DNA from: a bacterium
GTDB lineage: Bacteria > Patescibacteriota > Minisyncoccia > Minisyncoccales > CG1-02-41-26
Direction: 5' to 3'
Length of the DNA: 12,095 bases
Assembly (NCBI GenBank): GCA_021163625.1
Contig: JAGGTS010000003.1
Location: forward strand, 1-12,095
This document shows, piece after piece, positions 1 through 5,262 of this stretch. The notes beneath the pieces were generated by a model, which made no database searches, was not told the origin of the DNA, and saw nothing but the letters and a program-made list of their open reading frames with translations. Positions within the stretch are counted from its first letter, which is position 1. Every line of letters begins with the position of its first letter. The position numbers were made by a program, and so were the translations under genes.

Positions 1-1
1 T

Positions 2-211
2 CTGGTAACCTTAAATCCTGGCCAGTTTGCCGATGTCCATTTGGATATTGGAAAACACCAGATAAAGGCCCAGGAAATTGTAAGAACAATTTACGGGCCG
101 CGGGTTGTCGGAGAAGCAGTGCGGACATTAGTGGTTGACGGCAGGATGGAAGACAACAAGTATGGATGGACACTTTCATTTTCAGAGGGCCAGTTCCGTC
201 CGACGTACTGA
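2..211 (+). CDS. C-terminal part of a small protein of unknown function (5' end outside window)
   Basis: An open frame enters from the left edge and runs 69 codons to a TGA stop at 209-211. I do not recognise the family. The visible part has alternating hydrophobic residues suggestive of beta strands, a LNP...L..GKHQI segment, and the ending QFRPTY. It appears homologous to the next gene: a 19-residue stretch aligns without gaps (TLNP....L..G.H.I against VLAP....L..G.H.I), and both proteins end in Trp, a short spacer, Phe and Pro-Thr-Tyr. By my count, G+C over 1-180 is about 47%, higher than in the - strand genes. A terminator follows about 20 bases after the stop. Because the next gene has a signal peptide, I infer that this one is secreted too, but its N-terminus is not visible. 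Confidence 0.75.
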   Translation: MVTLNPGQFADVHLDIGKHQIKAQEIVRTIYGPRVVGEAVRTLVVDGRMEDNKYGWTLSFSEGQFRPTY

Positions 212-231
212 CGCATTACTTCCTTTTTTAT

Positions 232-258
232 AGGGCAGACTTGTCTGCCCTTTTTATT
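232..258 (+). terminator. Rho-independent terminator, copy 1
   Basis: A perfect 9-bp stem, AGGGCAGAC / GTCTGCCCT, with a TT loop is followed by a T-rich tract. It lies about 20 bases downstream of the partial gene's stop. The same hairpin occurs again at 726-750 after the next gene. Confidence 0.88.
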
Positions 259-264
259 TTATTA

Positions 265-293
265 TTGACAAATATAAAAATGTATGGTAGTTA
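265..293 (+). promoter_or_regulatory. Candidate sigma-70 promoter for the small secreted protein gene
   Basis: A perfect -35 hexamer TTGACA at 265-270 is followed, 17 bp later, by a weak -10 TAGTTA at 288-293. The -10 is preceded by TGG, an extended -10 like arrangement. The promoter sits directly after the terminator at 232-258. The same layout, with TATGRTAG 12 bp after TTGACA, recurs at 752-780, which supports it being real although the -10 match is poor. Confidence 0.5.
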
Positions 294-344
294 TTTAATC
301 GCAAACATAGTTTGTGTTTTGTCCTTTAAAAATAAAAATAAAAG

Positions 345-352
345 AAAGGAGG
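345..352 (+). promoter_or_regulatory. Strong Shine-Dalgarno sequence
   Basis: AAAGGAGG lies 7 bases before the ATG at 360 and fixes that start codon. A TCCTTT at 322-327 is complementary to AAAGGA at 345-350 and could partly sequester the site. The housekeeping genes on the - strand show nothing comparable. Confidence 0.85.
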
Positions 353-359
353 AATAAAA

Positions 360-701
360 ATGAAAAAAATGGTAGGTATCGGGTTGGTTTTAGTGCTTTT
401 TTTATTTTCAACAGAGTTGTTCGCCCAAGAGGGCATTTGCTGGACAAGAATAATTAATGGGCTGCAAAGCCCTGTTTCGGTTAAGATTGATTGGCATAAG
501 GAAATAGTTCTTGCTCCTGAACTTGAATTTGAATGCTATCTCAAGCCGGGGATGCACACAATCCTTATCAAAGAGCTATATCCGGCTGGGTATAACACAA
601 AAGCAACACGAAAACATATAAAAAGAGTTTTTTACATTGATCAGGAGAGAGAAAAACTTGTATGGCGAATCTGTAAAGATAATTTCATTCCAACTTACTA
701 A
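360..701 (+). CDS. Small secreted protein of unknown function, paralogue of the preceding partial gene
   Basis: A 113-residue protein with a clear Sec signal peptide: two lysines, a hydrophobic core at about residues 5-17, and a likely cleavage after LFA or LFAQ near residue 22-23. The mature part is about 90 residues with three cysteines and no further membrane segment. The pattern L.P......L.PG.H.I resembles small beta-sandwich domains of the PEGA type, but I cannot assign a family. It ends in NFIPTY, and both this ending and the L.P/L..G.H.I region match the partial protein just upstream, so the two are probably a tandem duplication. The start is fixed by AAAGGAGG 7 bases upstream. It has its own promoter and terminator and so is likely transcribed alone. 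Role unknown; export to the cell surface is inferred from the signal peptide. Confidence 0.85.
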   Translation: MKKMVGIGLVLVLFLFSTELFAQEGICWTRIINGLQSPVSVKIDWHKEIVLAPELEFECYLKPGMHTILIKELYPAGYNTKATRKHIKRVFYIDQEREKLVWRICKDNFIPTY

Positions 702-725
702 GGATTAACGCTTTGGGAGTGGCTT

Positions 726-750
726 AGGGCAGACTTGTCTGCCCTTTTTT
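726..750 (+). terminator. Rho-independent terminator, copy 2
   Basis: The same AGGGCAGAC-TT-GTCTGCCCT hairpin as at 232-250, followed by six T residues. It ends the transcript of the small secreted protein gene. Sequence identity with copy 1 is complete across stem and loop. Confidence 0.9.
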
Positions 751-751
751 A

Positions 752-780
752 TTGACATAAAAAGCAGGATATGATAGCTT
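752..780 (+). promoter_or_regulatory. Candidate sigma-70 promoter for the response regulator
   Basis: TTGACA at 752-757 starts right after the T tract of terminator copy 2. With a 17-bp spacer the -10 would be TAGCTT at 775-780, preceded by TGA. A TATGATAG lies 12 bp after TTGACA, the same distance as TATGGTAG in the promoter at 265-293. Confidence 0.5.
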
Positions 781-804
781 TTTATTGCTATTTAAAAAAT
801 AAAT

Positions 805-811
805 AAGGAGG
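805..811 (+). promoter_or_regulatory. Strong Shine-Dalgarno sequence
   Basis: AAGGAGG lies 5 bases before the ATG at 817 and fixes the start of the receiver-domain gene. Confidence 0.85.
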
Positions 812-816
812 AAGCT

Positions 817-1179
817 ATGTCTAAAAGAAGAAAAGTCGTTTTAGTGGTGGATGATGATGGGTCTCTGAGGAGTATTCTTAAAGAATATTTGACTTTTAAA
901 GGATTTTCCTGTTTAACTTGCAGCGGCTATGAAGAGGCAGTTGAATGGCTTAAGGAAAATATTGCTGACATTGTAATTACAGACCTGCGAATGGATTTTA
1001 AAGAAGCCGGCTTTATGCTTATAGACTGGATTAGGAATCAGGCTAATATGGATATTCCTATTATTTTAATGAGTTCAGTGAAACCAGCCAATGAGGACAG
1101 CGGCGGTTATGATTATTTTATTGAAAAGCCATTTTCTTTGAACGAGATAGAAAAAGTAGTAAAATCCTTTTTTGAGTAA
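817..1179 (+). CDS. Stand-alone response regulator receiver (REC) protein
   Basis: A 120-residue CheY-type protein made only of a receiver domain. The acidic cluster is D12-D13-D14 at the end of strand 1 (VLVVDDD). The phospho-acceptor is D56 in VITDLRMD. S86 in IILMSS takes the switch Thr/Ser position, and the conserved lysine is K104 in IEKPF. All residues needed for phosphorylation are present and there is no output domain. It would act by a phosphorylation-dependent protein contact, or as a phosphorelay intermediate. No histidine kinase lies in the window, so its partner is unknown. It has its own promoter, a strong Shine-Dalgarno site and a terminator, so it looks monocistronic. The domain call is firm; the pathway is not determinable here. 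Confidence 0.93.
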   Translation: MSKRRKVVLVVDDDGSLRSILKEYLTFKGFSCLTCSGYEEAVEWLKENIADIVITDLRMDFKEAGFMLIDWIRNQANMDIPIILMSSVKPANEDSGGYDYFIEKPFSLNEIEKVVKSFFE

Positions 1180-1184
1180 ATTTT

Positions 1185-1217
1185 AAAAGGCCCTATTATA
1201 AGGGTCTTTTTATTTTT
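1185..1217. terminator. Bidirectional terminator between the convergent response regulator and trpS
   Basis: A 10-bp stem, AAAAGGCCCT (1185-1194) with AGGGTCTTTT (1201-1210), contains one G-T wobble and a 6-base loop, and is followed by a T-rich tract on the + strand. The opposite strand ends in CCTTTTAAAATTT, so it can also stop trpS transcripts, which end at 1238. Confidence 0.8.
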
Positions 1218-1237
1218 CTTGGATTTGAATTAAGAAA

Positions 1238-2221
1238 TTAAATTGTTAAGCCCATGCTTTTCTTTATCTTTTTCATTTTTTTAAAAGCAATAACTTGCGC
1301 TTTTTTTCTTCCTTCATCTAATATTCTTTTTAAGGATCCCCCATCTTTTTTAAACTTTTTCTTTTCTTCTCTAAAAATAGCCAATTTTTCAATTAAGAGG
1401 TCGGCCAGATTTTCTTTAAAAAACTTATAATTTTTTCCTTCAAATTTTTTTTCAAGCCTATTGATAGGGGTTTCCGAGAAGAGGCTGTAAATCGTCAGAA
1501 GATTTGAAATGCCGGGTTTTAATTTTGGGTTATACTCTATTTTTAAGCCTGAATCTGTTTGGGCGGACATAATTTTTTTCTTTATTTCTTCTGGAGAATC
1601 AAATAAAGTAATATAGCTTTTTGGGTTTTTGTCGCTTTTTGACATTTTCTTTGTCGGTTCAGTAAGGGACATAATTTTTTCTCCTGTTTTCGGTATGAAC
1701 GCTTTTGGAATTTTAAAAACATTACCAAATCTTTTATTGAAATTTCTGGCGATAAGCCTTGTCATTTCAAGATGCTGGGCTTGGTCTTCCCCAACCGGGA
1801 CAACATCCGTATCATAAAGCAAAATATCGGCAGCCATTAAGATAGGATAATTTAAAAGCCCTGCATTTATATTCTTTGGATATTTTTTTGCTTTCTCTTT
1901 ATACTGAGTCATTCGTTTTAGTTCGCTAACAGGAGTTACCACTGACAACAGCCAGTTTAGTTCAGCATGCTCTTTTACTTGCGATTGGATAAAAATAATT
2001 GATTTTTTTGGATTAATGCCAGCGGCAAGGTAAGCAATTACTTTCTCAAAAATTTTTTCTTCTAATAAACTCGGGTTATACGGTACGGTTAAAGAATGCA
2101 GGTCAACAACGGAAAATATGCATTCATTTTTTTCTTGAAAAGACACCCACTGCATTAGTGAGCCTAAGTAATTTCCAATATGAATTTTTCCGCTTGGCTG
2201 TATGCCGGAAAATACTCGCAT
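1238..2221 (-). CDS. trpS: Tryptophanyl-tRNA synthetase
   Basis: Charges tRNA-Trp with tryptophan in the cytoplasm (class I aminoacyl-tRNA synthetase). I place the start at the ATG at 2221, giving 327 residues, because family members begin with MRVFSGIQPSG. A longer frame from a TTG at 2248 adds nine residues with no family counterpart. The ATP-binding HIGH-like motif is HIGN at residues 14-17 and the KMSKS loop is at 192-196, inside TKKMSKSDKNP. The conserved DILLYDTDVVPVGEDQ.QHLE stretch lies between them. Length is normal for the family. The lysine-rich C-terminus is typical of this genome's A/T bias. It lies 66 bases downstream of ribonuclease J on the same strand and may be co-transcribed or use the weak promoter near 2250. 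Confidence 0.97.
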   Translation of the reverse strand: MRVFSGIQPSGKIHIGNYLGSLMQWVSFQEKNECIFSVVDLHSLTVPYNPSLLEEKIFEKVIAYLAAGINPKKSIIFIQSQVKEHAELNWLLSVVTPVSELKRMTQYKEKAKKYPKNINAGLLNYPILMAADILLYDTDVVPVGEDQAQHLEMTRLIARNFNKRFGNVFKIPKAFIPKTGEKIMSLTEPTKKMSKSDKNPKSYITLFDSPEEIKKKIMSAQTDSGLKIEYNPKLKPGISNLLTIYSLFSETPINRLEKKFEGKNYKFFKENLADLLIEKLAIFREEKKKFKKDGGSLKRILDEGRKKAQVIAFKKMKKIKKSMGLTI

Positions 2222-2247
2222 AAAATTTATAAAATAAATTGCTTGCA

Positions 2248-2253
2248 ATTATA
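2248..2253 (-). promoter_or_regulatory. Possible -10 box for trpS
   Basis: A perfect TATAAT on the - strand lies 26 bases before the trpS ATG, in the short rnj-trpS gap. I see no good -35 hexamer at the expected distance (TTACGC at 17 bp). An AATTGC-TT-GCAATT palindrome at 2237-2250 overlaps it. Confidence 0.3.
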
Positions 2254-2287
2254 TTTTAACAACTTTTTTTGCGTAAGCAATGCAAAA

Positions 2288-3994
2288 TTAAACCTGGATA
2301 ATAACCGGCAAAAGAATTGGCCTCCGTTCTGTTTTTCGGAAAAGAAATTCTGACAGCTCTCTTTTCACTTCATTTTTAATATAGTCCCAATTTATTGGCT
2401 CGCTTGAGTTTGCCATTCTATTTATTGTATTTATTGTCCGTTTCCTCGTTTCTCTTAGCAAGTTTTTTGATTCTTTTAGATAAACAAAACCCCTTGAGAT
2501 AATGTCCGGAGAGCCTTTTACTTTGTTTGTTTTTGAATCAACAATGGCAATAATGACAAAAATTCCATCTTGAGCCAAAGCTTGCCTGTCTTCTAATACC
2601 ACTTTGTCAACTTCGCTAAGGCCAAGCTTGCCAATCATTATAGAGCCTATTTGAACTTTGTTTTTTTCAAGGTAAATTTTATTTTTCCTTAAATTTATTA
2701 TATCGCCGTTTTCAGCGACGACTATATTTTTCTTTGGCACTCCTTGGCCCTGAGCAAGTTCAGAATGTTTCACAAGCATTGAATATTGGCCATGGATTGG
2801 CATAAAGAATTTTGGGTGCATAAGTTTTATCATTTGTTTTAGTTCTTCTTGATGCCCGTGGCCGGACGCATGGATATCCATCATTTGGGAATGGTAGACT
2901 GTCGCTCCTTGGCGGTAAAATTCGTCTTTAAGCGCCTGGACGTTTCTTTCGTTTCCGGGAACGACAGAAGAAGAGAAAATAATTGTATCTCCACGCTTCA
3001 ATTTTAAAAATCTGTATTCTTTTGTTGCTATTTTCATCAAGGTTGCCCTTTTTTCTCCCTGCGCTCCCGTACAACAAAAAGTTATCATTTTATCGGGTAA
3101 TTTCGGGATTTGATTTGGCCTTACCATTGTTTGTTTCTCTGTTTTTATATACTTTAGCCTTCTTGCTATTTCAATGTTGTCTTTCATACTTAAGCCGTCA
3201 ACTATTACTTTTCTTTTATATTTTTCAGAAAGGGCGATTATTTGTTGAATTCTGTTCAAATGCGAGGCAAATGTTGATGCAATAATTCTGCCCTTAGCCT
3301 GCTTGAAAATTTCTTCAAGATTCTCAAAAATTGTTTTTTCGCTTAAAGAATGGCCCTCGTTTTCTGCCCCGGTTGAATCTGACATTAAAAATAAGACGCC
3401 TTTGTTGCCCATTTCTTCAAGTTTCTTGAAGTCAGTTGGAAGATCATTTATGGGGCTTTGGTCAAATTTAAAGTCAGAAGTGTGAACGATATTTCCAACA
3501 GGAGTTTTTATAAAAAATCCAAGATTTTCAGGAATATTGTGGTTTTGCCTAAAAGGCGTAATTTTAAAAGGTCCTAGCGAAAATGATTTTGAATCTTTAA
3601 TTTCTTCTACTTTAAGTTTTGCTTGGTTTGGAAAGTTTTCTTGCCTTTTTAAGATAATTCCTTTTGCAAGCGGGCTTGCATATAAAATTGGATTTCCTAT
3701 TTTTGGCTGGATATAAGGAATTGCTCCAATATGGTCGTAATGGCCATGGGTGAAAATTGCGCCGAGTATATTTTTCTCTTTTCCTCGCAGATAAGAGATA
3801 TCAGGGATAATATAATCAATTCCGAAAGAGCCATCATCGGGCATTTTAAAGCCCATATCAATAATTAGAATAAGCCCCTTATACTCCATTAGCATCATAT
3901 TTCTCCCAACCTCGCCAAGGCCGCTTAAAGGGATAATCCGTAAGATATCTTCTTTTATTGGCGATGTTTGTTGATTAGTTTCTATTTTGTTCAT
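2288..3994 (-). CDS. rnj: Ribonuclease J (metallo-beta-lactamase / beta-CASP RNase)
   Basis: A 568-residue cytoplasmic RNase of the RNase J family, which combines 5'-3' exonuclease and endonuclease activity in mRNA decay and rRNA maturation. The N-terminal metallo-beta-lactamase core has GLGEVGRN at 25-32, the zinc-binding HGHYDH at 83-88, H152 in NHNIPENLG, and HTSDF at 171-175. The beta-CASP region carries SDSTGAENEGHS from about residue 205, STFASHLNR near 240 and CTGAQGE near 309. The metal site is closed by HASGHGH at 375-381 and the PIHGQY segment near 399-404. The C-terminal domain from about residue 450 matches RNase J in length and the SRGFVY motif. The start ATG has only a weak GGAAAG 13 bases upstream. 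Whether it is a J1-type or J2-type enzyme cannot be told here; only one copy is visible. Confidence 0.96.
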   Translation of the reverse strand: MNKIETNQQTSPIKEDILRIIPLSGLGEVGRNMMLMEYKGLILIIDMGFKMPDDGSFGIDYIIPDISYLRGKEKNILGAIFTHGHYDHIGAIPYIQPKIGNPILYASPLAKGIILKRQENFPNQAKLKVEEIKDSKSFSLGPFKITPFRQNHNIPENLGFFIKTPVGNIVHTSDFKFDQSPINDLPTDFKKLEEMGNKGVLFLMSDSTGAENEGHSLSEKTIFENLEEIFKQAKGRIIASTFASHLNRIQQIIALSEKYKRKVIVDGLSMKDNIEIARRLKYIKTEKQTMVRPNQIPKLPDKMITFCCTGAQGEKRATLMKIATKEYRFLKLKRGDTIIFSSSVVPGNERNVQALKDEFYRQGATVYHSQMMDIHASGHGHQEELKQMIKLMHPKFFMPIHGQYSMLVKHSELAQGQGVPKKNIVVAENGDIINLRKNKIYLEKNKVQIGSIMIGKLGLSEVDKVVLEDRQALAQDGIFVIIAIVDSKTNKVKGSPDIISRGFVYLKESKNLLRETRKRTINTINRMANSSEPINWDYIKNEVKRELSEFLFRKTERRPILLPVIIQV

Positions 3995-4005
3995 AATTAA
4001 TTTTT

Positions 4006-4068
4006 CTTTCCAAAGATATTTTTGTTAAACCAAAAGCGAATTTTGGTTTGGCAATAGACCAAGGAAAG
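4006..4068 (-). other. Structured leader between tRNA-Leu and rnj
   Basis: A perfect 9-bp hairpin, AAACCAAAA (4027-4035) with TTTTGGTTT (4041-4049) and a 5-base loop, sits in the 98-bp gap upstream of rnj. Around it, CTTTCC (4006-4011) can pair with GGAAAG (4063-4068). On the transcribed - strand this outer pair would cover the GGAAAG just before the rnj start. No T tract follows, so it is not a standard terminator. It could be a processing or regulatory structure; function is unproven. Confidence 0.45.
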
Positions 4069-4092
4069 TTTTTTATAGAAAAGATGTGTGTG

Positions 4093-4176
4093 TGCCGCGG
4101 GAGAGATTTGAACTCTCACCCCAAAAATGGGATAGGGTCCTGAACCCTACGCGTCTGCCAGTTCCGCCACCGCGGC
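4093..4176 (-). tRNA. tRNA-Leu, anticodon CAG
   Basis: On the - strand the molecule folds as a class II tRNA. The acceptor stem is GCCGCGG with CCGCGGC. The D arm contains GGCGGAACTGGCAGACGC. The anticodon stem TAGGG/CCCTA holds loop TTCAGGA, giving anticodon CAG, which reads CUG. The long variable arm TCCCA-TTTTT-GGGGT and T arm GAGAG-TTCAAAT-CTCTC follow. The discriminator is A and the 3' CCA is not encoded (CAC follows). The long variable arm and anticodon agree on leucine. It lies 33 bases downstream of the isomerase gene on the same strand and may be processed from a shared transcript. Confidence 0.96.
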
Positions 4177-4209
4177 TTTAAATAACTTAACCTCCAAAAA
4201 AGAGATTTT

Positions 4210-5175
4210 TTATTCCTTCATTTTCTTTTTAAATGTTTCTACTATTTTCACGGGGGCAGGGTCTACTTTATTTTCTTTTGCAAGGTAGTATGTCAGCCAA
4301 TCGCCGAAAATGCTGGTCGAAAAAACTTTCTCTAAAAAGTTTTTTCCTTTGATGTCTATAACTTCAACTTTTATTTTTTTTGAACGAATGATTTGAGCCG
4401 TTAATTTTATTCTTTTCAGAATTCTGGCTTGGTCGTTTTTATCTCGGAGGATAATGACATAATAAATATTTTTTATTTTTGTAAAACCAACCATCTCGTT
4501 GTGGTTCAATTCCGGGAAATAATTCCAAAAAGCCATTGTCTTTGAATTTTCATTAAATTTTATTTTCAACATTCTGGCTAAAGTTTTAAACCTGTGGGAA
4601 GCATAAATTAAAGGTATTTTCCCAGACATTTTTTTAGCAAGATTTATGGCCGGTTTTTCAAATTCTAATGGATTGAGGTTTTTTGCCATTTTCTTAATTT
4701 CGTTTGATTTGTCGCTGATTACTTTTGAGTTTGACAAAACTTTTACTAAACCAGAAAATAAGTATCCTGTTGCTTGTCTGGGCTGTATTTTCTTGCCCTT
4801 AATTTTCACAAATGGCTTTCTGTATTTTTCGGCCAGCTTTTCTAGTTTGCCGTTGCGGCTGATTGCGATAACTTTTATTTTTTTGGCAATTGCTTCCTTA
4901 TAGGCAGAAATTGTCTCTTCTGTATTGCCAGAGTATGATATGCATACCAGCAAACTATTTCTATCAGCGCAGTAGGGCAGGTTGTAATTTCGCCAAAGAT
5001 AAATAGGAATCTTTGTTTCTTTTTCAAGGTAATCTCCTAAAATTTGGCCCGGCAGAGCGCTTCCGCCCATGCCACAGATTATAATCTTGTTGAATGTCCC
5101 ATTTGCCCTGATATTTTTTGCAAATTCCAATCCCTGTTCAAATTGGTTCGGAAAATTTATAATATCCTGTCTCAT
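4210..5175 (-). CDS. Bifunctional phosphoglucose/phosphomannose isomerase
   Basis: A 321-residue cytoplasmic enzyme of the small archaeal/bacterial PGI-PMI family. It interconverts glucose-6-phosphate and mannose-6-phosphate with fructose-6-phosphate, feeding glycolysis and sugar-nucleotide synthesis. It has two SIS domains. The first carries IICGMGGSALPG at 32-43 and the phosphate-binding SYSGNTEET at 80-88, then PRQATGY at 132-138. The second has FNENSK with E209 and PELNHNE with H225, matching the glutamate and histidine described as catalytic in this family, and ends in VDPAPVKIVE.FK. Length is normal. There is no Shine-Dalgarno sequence before the ATG. It follows the peptide-binding protein gene on the same strand after an 84-bp gap containing an inverted repeat, and precedes tRNA-Leu. 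Confidence 0.93.
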   Translation of the reverse strand: MRQDIINFPNQFEQGLEFAKNIRANGTFNKIIICGMGGSALPGQILGDYLEKETKIPIYLWRNYNLPYCADRNSLLVCISYSGNTEETISAYKEAIAKKIKVIAISRNGKLEKLAEKYRKPFVKIKGKKIQPRQATGYLFSGLVKVLSNSKVISDKSNEIKKMAKNLNPLEFEKPAINLAKKMSGKIPLIYASHRFKTLARMLKIKFNENSKTMAFWNYFPELNHNEMVGFTKIKNIYYVIILRDKNDQARILKRIKLTAQIIRSKKIKVEVIDIKGKNFLEKVFSTSIFGDWLTYYLAKENKVDPAPVKIVETFKKKMKE

Positions 5176-5201
5176 ATTTTTGTTTTATGCTTTACTATTT
5201 T

Positions 5202-5262
5202 GCTAAGCAGTTAACCAGTTAGCTGAATATGCCAGACAATACATCTAATCTGGTTAACGCTA
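5202..5262 (-). repeat. Intergenic inverted repeat / stem-loop after the peptide-binding protein gene
   Basis: GTTAACCAG (5210-5218) and CTGGTTAAC (5250-5258) form a perfect 9-bp inverted repeat. Pairing continues outward as AGC/GCT past a one-base bulge and inward as TTAG/CTAA, giving about 16 bp around a loop of roughly 20 bases. The repeat reaches into the TAG stop codon of the upstream gene (5260-5262). No T tract follows in either direction, so it is a poor intrinsic terminator. A competing GCTAA/TTAGC pair is nested in the left arm (5202-5206 with 5219-5223). It may be an RNA-processing or attenuating structure, or a small palindromic repeat unit. Confidence 0.6.

Noticed and set aside
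166..357. Open frame of 63 codons on the + strand
   Set aside because: It overlaps the end of the partial gene in another frame, crosses the terminator and promoter, and has no Shine-Dalgarno sequence.
2222..2248. TTG start extending TrpS by nine residues
   Set aside because: The family begins at MRVFSG; the extension has no homology pattern and would overlap the candidate -10 box.
2983..3485. Two + strand open frames opposite ribonuclease J
   Set aside because: They are antisense to a well-conserved gene, rich in Phe/Leu as expected from A/T-rich reverse-frame reading, with no start signals.
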